Shown here: positions 41,769 through 51,768 of the stretch, one piece after another | Layout: each line of letters begins with the position of its first letter | Numbering within the stretch: position 1 is the stretch's first letter | From: Aquisalinus sp. | Lineage (GTDB): Bacteria > Pseudomonadota > Alphaproteobacteria > Caulobacterales > Parvularculaceae | Reading direction: 5' to 3' | Length of the DNA stretch: 64,000 nt | NCBI GenBank assembly: GCA_022763115.1 | Contig: JALEGJ010000054.1 | Span: forward strand, 1 to 64,000 | Made by a program: the position numbers and the translations under genes | The notes under the pieces: generated by a model | What the model was told of the DNA's origin: nothing | What the model saw: only the letters and a program-made list of their open reading frames with translations | Database searches by the model: none

Positions 41769-42710
41769 ATGAAGATACTGGCTGGCAACAGTAACCGCAG
41801 GCTCTCCAACGATATTGCAACTGTACTGGGCGAAGGATTGACCCAAGCGGAAATCAAACGCTTCGGAGACGGCGAAGTGTTCGTCGAGATTCAGGAGAAT
41901 GTTCGGGGAGAGGATGTATTCGTAGTGCAGTCCACGTCGACGCCCGCCAATGACAATCTCATGGAATTGTTGATCTCCATCGATGCCCTCTCCCGCGCAT
42001 CGGCCAGCAGAATTACCGCCGTTCTCCCCTATTTCGGCTACGCCAGACAGGACAGGAAGGCTGGCCCGCGCACACCCATCTCGGCAAAACTGGTGGCCAA
42101 TCTCATCACCACAGCCGGGGCCGACCGGGTTCTGACCGTTGACTTGCACGCTGGCCAAATACAGGGCTTCTTCGATATTCCGACTGATAACCTCTACGCA
42201 GTGAAGGTCATTGAGAACCGTATCCGGGAAAACTATCCGGGCAGCGTCGGCAATCTTTGTGTTGTATCACCAGATGTTGGCGGCGTTGTGCGCGCCCGGG
42301 CGTTGGCCAAACGCCTTGGCGATGTGCCTCTGGCAATCGTCGACAAGAGACGCCCGAAGGCCGGTGTTTCAGAAGTCATGAACATCATCGGTGATGTGGA
42401 AGGTCTGGATTGCATCCTCTTCGACGACATTGTGGATTCAGGCGGCACATTGTGTAACGCGGCAGACGCGCTAAGAGCACGCGGCGCAAAATCAGTCGCC
42501 GCATATGTCACGCATGGTGTTCTGTCCGGCTCTGCAGTCGAGCGCATTACCAAAGCGGATGGTTTGCAGAAACTGGTCGTTACTGATTCAATAGAAGCAA
42601 CTGACGCAGTGCTGGGATGTGATAAAATCGAAATCGTATCGATTGACTCGCTGCTTGCCGAAGCCATCCGGCGCATCGCCAATGAAGAGAGTGTCAGCAG
42701 CCTGTTCTGA
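41769..42710 (+). CDS. prs: Ribose-phosphate pyrophosphokinase
   Basis: A 313-residue PRPP synthase making PRPP from ribose-5-phosphate and ATP. N-terminal [17 protein letters not shown] and [20 protein letters not shown], the ATP loop [10 protein letters not shown] and the PRPP-binding loop [16 protein letters not shown] are all conserved. The start at 41769 has GGGA six bases upstream. A terminator follows the gene. Confidence 0.96.
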   Translation: MKILAGNSNRRLSNDIATVLGEGLTQAEIKRFGDGEVFVEIQENVRGEDVFVVQSTSTPANDNLMELLISIDALSRASASRITAVLPYFGYARQDRKAGPRTPISAKLVANLITTAGADRVLTVDLHAGQIQGFFDIPTDNLYAVKVIENRIRENYPGSVGNLCVVSPDVGGVVRARALAKRLGDVPLAIVDKRRPKAGVSEVMNIIGDVEGLDCILFDDIVDSGGTLCNAADALRARGAKSVAAYVTHGVLSGSAVERITKADGLQKLVVTDSIEATDAVLGCDKIEIVSIDSLLAEAIRRIANEESVSSLF

Positions 42711-42720
42711 TTGGTCGGTC

Positions 42721-42745
42721 AGCCTTATCTTAAGGCTCGATTTTT
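42721..42745 (+). terminator. Rho-independent terminator of prs
   Basis: AGCCTTA and TAAGGCT form a 7-bp stem with a 3-base loop, followed by CGATTTTT. Confidence 0.8.
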
Positions 42746-42801
42746 GCACGATGTTCGGTTAGTTTCCTTTCGGGTTAATCGTCGCGTCAAAGGGGTAAGT
42801 C

Positions 42802-43749
42802 ATGCGCTTAATCGGTATTTTGCCAATCATCTTCATGGTCGCTCTCGGGCTTTATGCTTTTTGGGATCTCAAGATTGATGGATCTCAGCCACCCGTGCCT
42901 GCTGACAAGCTGGCTGATAGCAACCCTGAAATTGAGGCCATCATGGCACCTCATCGGGAAGCCCTGAAAACCGGTTTGAGTAACCGTATCGTGCCGCAAA
43001 TCGACGAAAGTCTGGACCTAATCGCCGAAGAATTTGGTGAACTCTCTCCGGAAATGAATCAGGCGCTGGTTGAAACATCAATCATGCTCAGTCAGAGTTC
43101 CCGCGCTGACCTTGCTGATGACTATATGCAGCGCGCCGTGGATGTGAGCCGGGAAGTTTACGGCACAACCCATCGCGAGACAGCACTTGCTCTCAACGAT
43201 CTGGCCAATCTCATTACTGACGCACAGGACCTCTCCTATTCGGAAGAGTCGATTGCACATCTCAAAGAGGCTATGCAGATTAGACAGGCAGTTCTTCCTG
43301 CAGACCATCCGGAAGTCATTGTGAATGAAGTGAATCTTGCCGATCAACTTTTCCTGCAATGGCAGAATGAAGGATTGGAAGAGGATAAATCCAACCTCGA
43401 TACGGCAGCCGCGCTTCTGTCACATGTAATGGAAGTCCACACCCAACAGGGCGACGACGTCAACGCCATGGATAAGGCGAGCGTGCAACTGCTGTTCGCC
43501 CGTGTCGCATTCTATCGGGATGATTTTGAGAATGCAGCGAAGTATTTTGCAGAAACCCTGTCGCCCGTAGCCCCCGAAACTGACCCGGCGACATATCTCG
43601 TGTTTAGCAACTCCTATGCAGAGCATATTACCTCCCTTAATGAGCTTGGGCGAACCGAGGAAGCTGACAAGATGCGGGCAGATATCATCTCCTACCTTCA
43701 GACTGATACGGCGGTGCCTGAGGGCACAACTGACATCGTTGAGGAATAA
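42802..43749 (+). CDS. TPR-repeat protein, membrane-anchored
   Basis: A 315-residue protein. It starts with a membrane segment (~5-22) without a clear cleavage site, so it is probably anchored with the rest in the periplasm. Residues ~60-290 form helical hairpins of the TPR/kinesin-light-chain type (for example AVDVSREVYGTTHRETALAL and AMQIRQAVLPADHPEVIVN). TPR modules bind partner proteins; none can be named. AGGGG precedes the start. It stands alone between prs and rplY. Confidence 0.75.
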   Translation: MRLIGILPIIFMVALGLYAFWDLKIDGSQPPVPADKLADSNPEIEAIMAPHREALKTGLSNRIVPQIDESLDLIAEEFGELSPEMNQALVETSIMLSQSSRADLADDYMQRAVDVSREVYGTTHRETALALNDLANLITDAQDLSYSEESIAHLKEAMQIRQAVLPADHPEVIVNEVNLADQLFLQWQNEGLEEDKSNLDTAAALLSHVMEVHTQQGDDVNAMDKASVQLLFARVAFYRDDFENAAKYFAETLSPVAPETDPATYLVFSNSYAEHITSLNELGRTEEADKMRADIISYLQTDTAVPEGTTDIVEE

Positions 43750-43905
43750 GCTGCAGCCTTGCCATAAAACAGTAAGAACCCGGGTTTTACTGGTTGCCTT
43801 GGCAAAAACTGCTGTGTATAGACGCTGCTCACAATTACAGCAGGTCGGATTATACGTGGTGTTGGCCATGTAAATTTTGTGGCCTCACTATAAGGACAAA
43901 AGTCG

Positions 43906-44559
43906 ATGTCAGACGTAACAGTTTTCACCTGTGAACTTCGCCAGCGCTCCGGCACAGGCGGCTCTCGTGCTGTCCGTCGTGACGGCTGGGTACCTGCCAT
44001 TCTTTACGGTGGTGATCAGGAGCCAGCGAATATCAAGCTGCGCTACAATGAAGTGCTCAAAGCCTACAATACCGGCAAGCTCATTTCTGTCTTATCCAAG
44101 ATAAATGTCGACGGTCAGGAGCAGTCTGTTATTGGCCGGGATATTCAAGTCGACCCTGTGAAAGATTTGCCACTGCACGTTGATCTGATGCGCGTGAGTG
44201 AAAAAACACGCATTAACGTCGACGTGCCGATGAGCTTCCTGAATGAAGAGGCCTCTCCTGGCCTTAAGCGTGGCGGCGTTTTGAACGTAGTGCGTCACAC
44301 TGTCGAAGTCATCGCTCCTGCGACAAGAATTCCCGAGGCTCTTGAAGCAGATCTGACAGGTCTTGATATCGGCGATGCAGTGCACATTTCATCAGTCAAC
44401 CTGCCTGAGGGTGTTGAGCCTACGATCACAGACCGTGACTTCACGATTGCTACAATTGCGGCCCCATCGGTTGTCCGTAGCGCGGATAACGAAGGTGATG
44501 CGGAGGACGACGCTGCAGAGGATAGTGGAGACGAAGGCGAAACAGGCGATAACGAATAA
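43906..44559 (+). CDS. rplY: 50S ribosomal protein L25 (Ctc form)
   Basis: A 217-residue long-form L25, which binds 5S rRNA. The N-terminal L25 domain has GTGGSRAVRRDGWVPAILYG; the C-terminal TL5/Ctc domain (VDVPMSFLNEEASPGLKRGG and ADLTGLDIGDAVHISSVNLP) follows. The last ~30 residues are very acidic. AAGGAC precedes the start. It is upstream of pth and ychF, a common bacterial order. Confidence 0.96.
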   Translation: MSDVTVFTCELRQRSGTGGSRAVRRDGWVPAILYGGDQEPANIKLRYNEVLKAYNTGKLISVLSKINVDGQEQSVIGRDIQVDPVKDLPLHVDLMRVSEKTRINVDVPMSFLNEEASPGLKRGGVLNVVRHTVEVIAPATRIPEALEADLTGLDIGDAVHISSVNLPEGVEPTITDRDFTIATIAAPSVVRSADNEGDAEDDAAEDSGDEGETGDNE

Positions 44560-44586
44560 CCGGCTTTTTTCTCTTTACAGGAATTG

Positions 44587-44613
44587 AAAAGCAGGCCGCT
44601 GGTCTGCTTTTTC
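44587..44613 (+). terminator. Rho-independent terminator of rplY
   Basis: AAAAGCAG pairs with CTGCTTTT, ending in a run of T. It lies between rplY and pth, so it may be partial, allowing read-through into pth. Confidence 0.8.
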
Positions 44614-44638
44614 ATTTTTAACCTATAGGATACTGAAA

Positions 44639-45391
44639 ATGCTGTTGATCGTCGGCTTGGGTAACCCCGGTAAACAGTACAGCGAAAACAGGCACAATGT
44701 GGGATTCCAGCTTGTTGATGCGATAGCAGAGCGACATGGCTTTGGTCCAGCGCGTGAGAAATTCCGTGGTATATTGAGAGAAGGAACGCTTTCAACACCG
44801 AGTCAGGACGCCGCTGATACAAAGGTGCTACTGTTGAAGCCACAGACATTCTACAACGAGAGTGGCAATAGCGTTCGCGAAGTGGTTAGCTTCTATAAAA
44901 TACCCGCGGAAAAAATCATCGTTATTCACGACGAACTGGACCTTGCTCCAGGCAAAGTCAAAATGAAGTCAGGTGGCGGCACAGCCGGGAATAACGGGCT
45001 GAAATCAATATCTTCGCATATCGGTAATGACTTTATTCGTATGCGCATTGGAATCGGGCACCCGGGCGACAAGGCAAAAGTGACCGCACATGTGCTGGGC
45101 AACTTCAGCAAGAGTGAGCACCGGGACTGGCTTGAAGACCTTGAGGATTCTGTTAGCCGTTATATCCCCTTGTTACTCGACAGCCATTCAGGCCGTGATA
45201 AATTCCTGTCCGCCGTTGTTAACGCTACAAACCCGACAGACATCGGGGCAACTGAACGCACACAACCTGGCAGGACGAGTTATCGCAACGATACCCCCCC
45301 TGCTCCGTACAAGGCAGACCCAGCGAAAGCCCCCGGCCCTTTTGACAAACTCAAAAATCTGCTGGGACAAGGTAAGGAAGGAAAATCATAA
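44639..45391 (+). CDS. pth: Peptidyl-tRNA hydrolase
   Basis: A 250-residue enzyme that frees tRNA from prematurely dropped peptidyl-tRNA. The motifs GLGNPGKQYSENRHNVGFQ with the catalytic His, HDELDLAPGKVKMKSGGGTA and NNGLKSI are intact. The C-terminal ~55 residues are a Pro/Ala/Lys-rich extension common in alphaproteobacterial Pth. The stop overlaps the ychF start as TAATG. Confidence 0.96.
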   Translation: MLLIVGLGNPGKQYSENRHNVGFQLVDAIAERHGFGPAREKFRGILREGTLSTPSQDAADTKVLLLKPQTFYNESGNSVREVVSFYKIPAEKIIVIHDELDLAPGKVKMKSGGGTAGNNGLKSISSHIGNDFIRMRIGIGHPGDKAKVTAHVLGNFSKSEHRDWLEDLEDSVSRYIPLLLDSHSGRDKFLSAVVNATNPTDIGATERTQPGRTSYRNDTPPAPYKADPAKAPGPFDKLKNLLGQGKEGKS

Positions 45392-46488
45392 TGGGATTCA
45401 AATGCGGGATCGTCGGCCTTCCGAACGTTGGCAAGTCGACATTATTCAATGCCCTGACCAAGACAGCGGCTGCACAAGCAGAGAATTATCCTTTCTGCAC
45501 GATCGAACCTAATATTGGCGATGTGGCGGTGCCAGAGCCACGGCTTTTCAAGCTCGCAGAAATTGCAGGATCCGCTGAGATAATTCCTTCACGCATCCAA
45601 TTTGTGGATATTGCAGGCCTCGTGAAAGGCGCAGCGCAAGGCGAAGGCCTTGGCAATCAGTTCCTCGCCAATATTCGTGAGGTGGATGCTATCGCCTATG
45701 TTCTACGGTGTTTTGAAGATGATGACATCACGCATGTTGATGGCCGGATTGACCCAGTGGCAGATTTTGAAACGGTTGAAACCGAGCTCATGCTGGCTGA
45801 CCTTGAAAGTCTGGAGAAAAGACTGCCAGCATTAGAGAAGAAGGCGAAAGGTCAGGACAAGGACGCCAAAGAGCTGATCGTCCTGATCGATAAAGCTCTT
45901 GCGGTTTTGCGTGACGGCAAGCCAGCGCGAAGTGTTGATATTGATCCGGACGATATGAAAGCCTGGAAAGGACTTCAATTGCTTACGACCAAGCCTGTTT
46001 TATTTGTGGCTAATGTCGATGAAGCATCAGCAGGAGCCGGTAACAGTTTTTCTGAACGGGTTGCTGAGCAAGCAGAAAAAGAAAGCGCTGTCAGCGTGGT
46101 TATCTCTGCCAGGATTGAATCGGAGCTTGCCCAGCTTGAAGATGAGGAACAGACTGAATATCTTGACGAGCTTGGGCTTGCTGAACCAGGTCTCAATCGC
46201 CTGATCCGTGCAGGATACAATCTGCTTGATCTGAATACTTATTTCACCGCCGGGCCAAAAGAGTCACGCGCCTGGACGTTTCCCACCGGAGCAACCGCAC
46301 CACAAGCTGCCGGAATCATTCATACGGATTTTGAAAAGGGCTTCATCCGGGCAGAGACCATCAGCTATGATGATTATGTGACCTTCAATGGCGAGGCTGG
46401 TGCCAAGGATGCTGGCAAAATGCGGCTTGAGGGGAAAGAGTATCTCGTCAAGGATGGTGACGTGATGCACTTCAGATTCGCGACCTAG
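45391..46488 (+). CDS. ychF: Redox-regulated ATPase/GTPase YchF (Obg family)
   Basis: A 365-residue YchF/OLA1 protein that binds ribosomes and prefers ATP. The P-loop GLPNVGKSTLFNALT, the switch region DIAGLVKGAAQGEGLGNQF and a C-terminal TGS domain (IHTDFEKGFIRAETISYDD) are present. It is translationally coupled to pth. It ends 3 bp from the end of the convergent hypothetical gene. Confidence 0.97.
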   Translation: MGFKCGIVGLPNVGKSTLFNALTKTAAAQAENYPFCTIEPNIGDVAVPEPRLFKLAEIAGSAEIIPSRIQFVDIAGLVKGAAQGEGLGNQFLANIREVDAIAYVLRCFEDDDITHVDGRIDPVADFETVETELMLADLESLEKRLPALEKKAKGQDKDAKELIVLIDKALAVLRDGKPARSVDIDPDDMKAWKGLQLLTTKPVLFVANVDEASAGAGNSFSERVAEQAEKESAVSVVISARIESELAQLEDEEQTEYLDELGLAEPGLNRLIRAGYNLLDLNTYFTAGPKESRAWTFPTGATAPQAAGIIHTDFEKGFIRAETISYDDYVTFNGEAGAKDAGKMRLEGKEYLVKDGDVMHFRFAT

Positions 46489-46491
46489 GGT

Positions 46492-47169
46492 TTAATACCC
46501 TCTTTTGTTACGCTCAGGCGTGCCCTTGGGGTGCAGCACATAATCCTGCATATTACGCCGACGCTTATGGTCGTCACGTTCATACGACGTGATAACGCGG
46601 TCATTATTGTAAGATCGCGTACTGAAGGGATCAACCCGAACATACCCCTCACCGGGCAGGACATAAGGCGTGTTGTCTATCACCCTTGTACCGGAAAGAT
46701 CGTAATTATAGTATTCTCCCTGGAGATATGGAGACGCGACATACGGTTGACTGCGGACAACCTTACGCTGTGGCAACCCGATATCGGGACCTATGCCTGA
46801 CTCAGTTACCCGGCCAAAATATCTCCACTGATATCCATCATGCGTAAAGAACCCAACATCCGTATAATCCAGATTACCGAGCGGAAAGACGGTGAAATTA
46901 CAAAAATAGCCATTGCTGTTAGGTATCTCGTCTATCGCGGGGGTCAGGTTCAGCTCACGCCCCCAAACACAATCATTCAGTTGAAAGTCGACTGCCCATT
47001 GCGATGACGTATTTGCATTTTGTTGCTCAAGTGCCGCCCCGTTTGACACTGACATGTGTCTCTCCAATCGGCGGTTAAAAGCATCATGAGCGTCAAAGGA
47101 ACTGGGTGCCTGATAGGCAGGTAAGCCAGGTGCTTGCATCATGAGCATCGCTGCGATGAGAGGGAACAT
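46492..47169 (-). CDS. Hypothetical exported protein
   Basis: A 225-residue protein with a short hydrophobic start (MFPLIAAMLMMQAPGLPAYQ) that looks like a signal peptide. The mature part is Asn/Tyr/Arg-rich, with two cysteines (in NDCVWGREL and YFCNFTVF) that could form a disulfide. The last ~50 residues are strongly basic. No family is recognised. It is convergent with ychF and divergent from the lipoprotein gene at 47290. Confidence 0.6.
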   Translation of the reverse strand: MFPLIAAMLMMQAPGLPAYQAPSSFDAHDAFNRRLERHMSVSNGAALEQQNANTSSQWAVDFQLNDCVWGRELNLTPAIDEIPNSNGYFCNFTVFPLGNLDYTDVGFFTHDGYQWRYFGRVTESGIGPDIGLPQRKVVRSQPYVASPYLQGEYYNYDLSGTRVIDNTPYVLPGEGYVRVDPFSTRSYNNDRVITSYERDDHKRRRNMQDYVLHPKGTPERNKRGY

Positions 47170-47289
47170 GTAAACACTTCTCCGAAAACCGGGATGTTAA
47201 ACGCTTCATGCTTAAATTGCCCTTAAGCAAACTTCATGGCATTGTCTTCGCATGGGAGAGGCAGTTTAGGCCTGAAAGGACTGAGAGTA

Positions 47290-47817
47290 ATGTGGAAAGC
47301 AGGACTTGGACTGATTGCAGCACTTGGCCTCATGGCGTGCGCCTCAAATAGAACACCCGACCCGAGAATCGCTCAGGTTACAGCTGGCGTTACATCTGAG
47401 AAAACATCTTTTGATGTTCGCAGGAAGTTTCAAGGACCAGAGCATGCGCTTCAAGGGATTGACGGTTATGCTCTTATCCGGTCATGGCAAGACGTTGACC
47501 GGCCACGGGCAGACCACCAGCTTTACGTGCAAGTGCGTCATGAAGGACGCGAAAAGGAATTTCTATCCGCGAGCGAGCCCGGCGGAAAAATTATTGAAAT
47601 CAGCTCAATAGATACCGGCGAGATTTGCAACGACCTGAATGAAAGCCAAAACTGCTTCCGCCACGAAGATGTAGGTGTATGGCTCAAAACTACTGACTTG
47701 AAACAAGCAGCGCGTGGCAATGACCTTGTCATACGGTTGAATGCCAAACGTGGCGACGATGTTATCGTCCGTATCCCATCATGGTATGCAAAAGGTTACC
47801 TCGCTGCATTGAATTAA
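47290..47817 (+). CDS. Hypothetical lipoprotein
   Basis: A 175-residue protein whose signal ends in GLMAC, giving a lipidated Cys near residue 16. The start at 47290 has AAGGA eight bases upstream and places the lipobox correctly; a start at 47236 would bury the signal. The mature part is strand-rich and has two further Cys (GEICNDLNESQNCF). No family is recognised. It lies upstream of the PilZ gene. Confidence 0.65.
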   Translation: MWKAGLGLIAALGLMACASNRTPDPRIAQVTAGVTSEKTSFDVRRKFQGPEHALQGIDGYALIRSWQDVDRPRADHQLYVQVRHEGREKEFLSASEPGGKIIEISSIDTGEICNDLNESQNCFRHEDVGVWLKTTDLKQAARGNDLVIRLNAKRGDDVIVRIPSWYAKGYLAALN

Positions 47818-47885
47818 AGACGTGCAAGTAACAAAATCTGTCAAAGTTTAGTCAACTTTTAACCGGTCTTATTTAGGCTGGAAAC

Positions 47886-48530
47886 ATGGCAGGTACACCC
47901 ACCCACTCCAACCGCTATAAGCGCACTCCGGTCAAAATGCCGGTCCGGCTTCTCATAGAAAATGTGGTCGAGTCCAAAGGGGTTATAATTGGCATGTCTG
48001 TCAACGAGCTAACAGCTGCCAGTCGTCACCAGGTAAAAAAGGGGGACGAAATCGTTGCCTACATCAATGGCCGCGACCGTGTGGCAGGTGTCGTGTCACG
48101 TACCATGGGCAATGTGTTTGCCATAAAGATGACATTACCAAAACCAAAGCAGGAAAGACTGATTGAGCTGCTTATGGTCGAACTTGCCAAGCGAGACGGT
48201 CTGATTTCTGATAGTGACGTAGTGACTGAAAAGCGTTTCGCTATCCGGCGTAAAGTGTCAGACCGGGAGAGTATCTGCGTCTTGCCTGATAAACAGGAAT
48301 ACAAGTGCTCAGTTATTGATATCTCACTCACCGGGCTTGGTATTGAGATTGAACCCGTTCTGAAAATTGGCCAGATTGTGCGTGTGGGCAGAATAAAAGC
48401 CAAGGTTGTACGTAAAATTTCAAACGGATATGGCCTTGAACTCGTTAAGTCAGAACATGCTTATCTGCGTGAAGAAAAATGTGACTCAAAGAAAATCCCT
48501 GTGGCCGCCAAAAAGCAGGCTGCTGCCTGA
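47886..48530 (+). CDS. PilZ domain protein
   Basis: A 214-residue cytoplasmic protein. Residues ~115-195 match PilZ, the c-di-GMP receptor domain: an RxxxR-type motif (RFAIRRKVSDR) and DISLTGLGIEIE, which corresponds to the D/NxSxxG motif. The N-terminal half (residues ~8-90, RYKRTPVKMPVRLL) may be a second, degenerate PilZ barrel (YcgR-N-like). It could link c-di-GMP to exopolysaccharide or motility; the XrtA polysaccharide locus lies 7 kb away. The partner is unknown. Confidence 0.8.
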   Translation: MAGTPTHSNRYKRTPVKMPVRLLIENVVESKGVIIGMSVNELTAASRHQVKKGDEIVAYINGRDRVAGVVSRTMGNVFAIKMTLPKPKQERLIELLMVELAKRDGLISDSDVVTEKRFAIRRKVSDRESICVLPDKQEYKCSVIDISLTGLGIEIEPVLKIGQIVRVGRIKAKVVRKISNGYGLELVKSEHAYLREEKCDSKKIPVAAKKQAAA

Positions 48531-48582
48531 GCAGACCTGCCCCTCCTGTAATATCTGTGCTTTGAGAAACTTGCAGCCGGAG

Positions 48583-49455
48583 TTACAGAACCCGACCGGC
48601 AATTGTTTTCAGCTTTTCGACAATTTCTGAATCCCTTGCATCAGGCGCTGTAATAAGCGCGAAATCAAGGCAGGTTTCAATACCCAGAGGTGATGGCGTA
48701 CGGTCAGGACCAAGGCGTGGTGCTACGGCCTTAACAAGGTCTCGTGCCTTCACTGTATTCTGATGCATGATCTCCAAAACACTGGCAACTTCCACATCGG
48801 CTTCCCCTTCGCGCCAGCAATCATAATCAGTCACCATCGCTACAGTTGCATATGGCAGCTCGGCTTCGCGCGCGAGTTTGGCTTCGGGCATGTTTGTCAT
48901 ACCAATGACGTCACAGCCCCAGCTACGATAAAGATGAGACTCAGCCTTGGAAGAAAACTGAGGTCCTTCCATGGCAAGGTAAGTCCCGTTTTGGGTGTAC
49001 GGAATAGATAGCTCATCGCAGGCATCCGCCAGAGCTTGCTGCAATTTTGGGCAAACTGGCTGCGCCATGGAAACATGGCCAACCATCCCGGCTTCAAAAA
49101 AGCTCTTCGCACGCAAATGGGTTCGATCGATAAACTGATCGACCAGCACGAAATGTCCTGGGGGAAGCTCTTCCCTGAATGAGCCACAAGCGGAAACGGA
49201 TATAATGTCAGTGGCCCCAGCCATTTTCATGGCAGCTATATTTGCCCGGTAATTGACATCAGATGGTGTGCGACGGTGTCCCTGGCCATGGCGTGAGAGG
49301 AAGAGCACTTTTACTCCCCCAAGCGTGCCTGAAACAATTTCGTCAGAAGGCAGCCCCCAGGGGGTTTCAATTGAATGACGTTTGACATCGGACATATCAT
49401 CAATCGCATAAACACCGCTGCCGCCAATGATGCCTAATACTGTCTCATCAGACAT
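48583..49455 (-). CDS. mtnP: S-methyl-5'-thioadenosine phosphorylase
   Basis: A 290-residue MTAP/PNP family enzyme that splits methylthioadenosine to adenine and methylthioribose-1-phosphate. Motifs are GIIGGSGVYAIDDM, FLSRHGQGHRRTPSDVNYRA, the SACGSFREELPPGHFVLVDQ stretch, EGPQFSSKAES and GMTNMPEAKLAREAELPYAT with VTDYDCW. The start at 49455 has AAGGAG nine bases upstream. It lies downstream of petABC on the same strand but behind a terminator. Confidence 0.95.
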   Translation of the reverse strand: MSDETVLGIIGGSGVYAIDDMSDVKRHSIETPWGLPSDEIVSGTLGGVKVLFLSRHGQGHRRTPSDVNYRANIAAMKMAGATDIISVSACGSFREELPPGHFVLVDQFIDRTHLRAKSFFEAGMVGHVSMAQPVCPKLQQALADACDELSIPYTQNGTYLAMEGPQFSSKAESHLYRSWGCDVIGMTNMPEAKLAREAELPYATVAMVTDYDCWREGEADVEVASVLEIMHQNTVKARDLVKAVAPRLGPDRTPSPLGIETCLDFALITAPDARDSEIVEKLKTIAGRVL

Positions 49456-49474
49456 AATATGCACTCCTTCCTGC

Positions 49475-49507
49475 AAAAAAGGCCGCGCATATAACATGAC
49501 ACGGCCT
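49475..49507 (-). terminator. Rho-independent terminator of the pet operon
   Basis: On the minus strand AGGCCG pairs with CGGCCT and is followed by six or seven T. It lies between petC and the ribosome site of mtnP. Confidence 0.75.
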
Positions 49508-49530
49508 CAAATGATCTGAATTTCAACTTT

Positions 49531-50457
49531 CTAGTGATCTATCCGTGACCAGATCTGCTTGTATGACAGATAAACAATCACAGCCATAATCAGCAAATAC
49601 AAAAGGCTGATTTTGCCCATCGTCTTGCGAGCTTCCATTTTAGGCTCGGCCGTCCAAGTGAGGAAAGTCGTAACGTCTTTTGAATACTGCTCAACTGTCT
49701 CAGGCACTGAATCATCAATGTAATCGACGATGCCGTCAACGAGAGGCGCTTTCATTTTCAGCACACCACCGTAAGGTACATCAACGCCCTCCAGAGGTTT
49801 CCCTTCATCGTCAACATATACAGGCTTCAGGAGTGTAGCCATATCCCCTTTGTAATAAGGGTTATAGTATGTGCCCGGATCAAGCTCGACAGTCTCTGGT
49901 GGATCTGTGTACCCCTTAAGAAGGCTATGCAAGTAATCCGGACCGTATTTGCGCGCCTTCGTGATAAGTGACAGATCTGGTGGAATTGCGCCGCCATTTG
50001 CAGCAGCTGCCTGTTGTTCATTGGCGTAAGGGCCGGGAATTGTATCTGACGGCAAACCGGTACGCATAAACATATCGCCTGAGTCATCAGGCCCATCTTC
50101 CACTTCGTACTCCGCAGCCAAAGCTTTTACGAGCGGATTGTCGTTTGGGTTACTACAGTTAAGTGTATCCGGAGCGCCTTCTGGACATTCTTCAAGATAG
50201 AACGGCCCGCCTTTATCTCCCAAATGCCTGAAGGCAATGAAGTCAATTGAGTGACAGGCTGCACACACTTCACGGTAGACCTGAAAACCTCGTTGCAAGG
50301 CTTCCTTGTCATACTTTCCGTTTATACCTGAGAAGCTCCAGTGGTAATGTTCAACAGGCTTGGTTTTGCCACCTGCAGCGAGAGCAACGCCTGATGACAT
50401 GGCACAAGCCACTATCAGCGCAATGATTATTTTTGACATATATCGCATGTGATTCAC
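49531..50457 (-). CDS. petC: Cytochrome c1 of the bc1 complex
   Basis: A ~308-residue cytochrome c1. A Sec signal (hydrophobic run ~9-27) precedes the heme motif CAACHS near residue 69, and a conserved C-terminal membrane anchor (LLYLLIMAVIVYLSY) follows the LKMKAPLVDGIVDYIDD region and a Met ligand area. It passes electrons from the Rieske protein to soluble cytochrome c in the periplasm. The start may be GTG 50457, ATG 50448 or ATG 50439; all leave the signal peptide intact. Unlike fused fbcH-type genes of some alphaproteobacteria, b and c1 are separate here. Confidence 0.93.
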   Translation of the reverse strand: MNHMRYMSKIIIALIVACAMSSGVALAAGGKTKPVEHYHWSFSGINGKYDKEALQRGFQVYREVCAACHSIDFIAFRHLGDKGGPFYLEECPEGAPDTLNCSNPNDNPLVKALAAEYEVEDGPDDSGDMFMRTGLPSDTIPGPYANEQQAAAANGGAIPPDLSLITKARKYGPDYLHSLLKGYTDPPETVELDPGTYYNPYYKGDMATLLKPVYVDDEGKPLEGVDVPYGGVLKMKAPLVDGIVDYIDDSVPETVEQYSKDVTTFLTWTAEPKMEARKTMGKISLLYLLIMAVIVYLSYKQIWSRIDH

Positions 50458-50459
50458 AC

Positions 50460-51758
50460 TTATTCAGCTGGTTGCGCCACAGGCGTCGGAGAAGATGCCC
50501 TGGCTTGCTTTTTCTGTGACCGACTCAAGACGTCGTCCGAGATAGACTTCGGTAATTCCTTCGGCGTCTCCAGAACTGCAAGCAATGGCAGTATGACAAG
50601 GAAGTAAGCGAAGTAATATGCCGTCGCCAGCTGAGACAGCAGGATATAAGGCTGCTCCGCGACTTGCGCACCAAGCCACCCCAGGAAAAGGCAGTCAGCC
50701 ACAAACAGGAAGAAGAAGCCGCGCGCGATCGGACGATAACGATGCGAGCGCACTTTTGAGCGATCCAGCCATGGCAGGAAAAGCAGCAGCAGGATCGAGG
50801 CAAACATCACGATAACACCGCCAAGTTTTGACGAAATGAAGAAGACATCAAACGTGATAGCTCTCAGCATCGCGTAGAAAGGCAGGAAGTACCACTCAGG
50901 CACGATATGCTCAGGTGTGACCAGTGGATTGGCCGGAATATAATTATCCGGATGGCCCAACGCATTTGGCATAAAGAACAGAAAGACGGCGAACATAATC
51001 AGGAAGACGATAATCGCAAACCCATCTTTAACCGTATAGTACGGGTGGAACGGGACCGTGTCCTTGGAGGATTTGACCTCAACCCCTGTAGGGTTCGCAT
51101 TTCCTGGCACATGTAGCGCCCAGATGTGCAGGATGACAGCGCCGGCAATCAGGAAGGGCAAAAGGTAATGCAGTGCAAAGAACCTGTTCAGGGTGGGATT
51201 ATCAACAGAATACCCTCCCCAGAGAAGAGTTGTCAGTGAATCGCCAATCAGCGGCACAGCACTAAACAGTGATGTAATAACTGTCGCGCCCCAGAAAGAC
51301 ATCTGGCCCCAAGGCAGTACGTAGCCCATGAATGCCGTCGCCATCATCAGCACAAAAATAATGACGCCAATAATCCAGAGCACTTCCCTCGGTTCTTTAT
51401 AGGACCCGTAATAAAGACCGCGGAACATATGCAGATACACGGCAATGAAGAACATGGATGCGCCATTAGCGTGTGCATAGCGCATGATGTGACCATAATT
51501 AACATCACGCATGATGTGCTCAACACTGGCAAAGGCGTAATCAACGTGCGGCGTATAATGCATCGTCAGAATAATGCCTGTGACGATCTGTATCATCAGA
51601 CAGACTGTCAGAATGCCGCCGAAGGTGTACCAGTAGTTGAGATTTTTTGGCGTTGGAAAATCACCAAAGGAATCATAGCCGAGGCGAATGATCGGTAAAC
51701 GGCGATCAAGCCAGCGCTCGATTGCTGTTCCGGGAACGTATGTTGATTCGTGACTCAT
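50460..51758 (-). CDS. petB: Cytochrome b of the bc1 complex
   Basis: A 432-residue cytochrome b with eight membrane helices. The heme-binding histidines lie in helices II and IV ([11 protein letters not shown] region and [20 protein letters not shown]), and the quinol-site PEWYFLP motif is intact ([15 protein letters not shown]). The Arg/Lys/Ser/Pro-rich C-terminal tail is outside the conserved core. It follows petA by 10 bp and precedes petC by 2 bp. Confidence 0.97.
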   Translation of the reverse strand: MSHESTYVPGTAIERWLDRRLPIIRLGYDSFGDFPTPKNLNYWYTFGGILTVCLMIQIVTGIILTMHYTPHVDYAFASVEHIMRDVNYGHIMRYAHANGASMFFIAVYLHMFRGLYYGSYKEPREVLWIIGVIIFVLMMATAFMGYVLPWGQMSFWGATVITSLFSAVPLIGDSLTTLLWGGYSVDNPTLNRFFALHYLLPFLIAGAVILHIWALHVPGNANPTGVEVKSSKDTVPFHPYYTVKDGFAIIVFLIMFAVFLFFMPNALGHPDNYIPANPLVTPEHIVPEWYFLPFYAMLRAITFDVFFISSKLGGVIVMFASILLLLFLPWLDRSKVRSHRYRPIARGFFFLFVADCLFLGWLGAQVAEQPYILLSQLATAYYFAYFLVILPLLAVLETPKELPKSISDDVLSRSQKKQARASSPTPVAQPAE

Positions 51759-51768
51759 TTATTCTCTC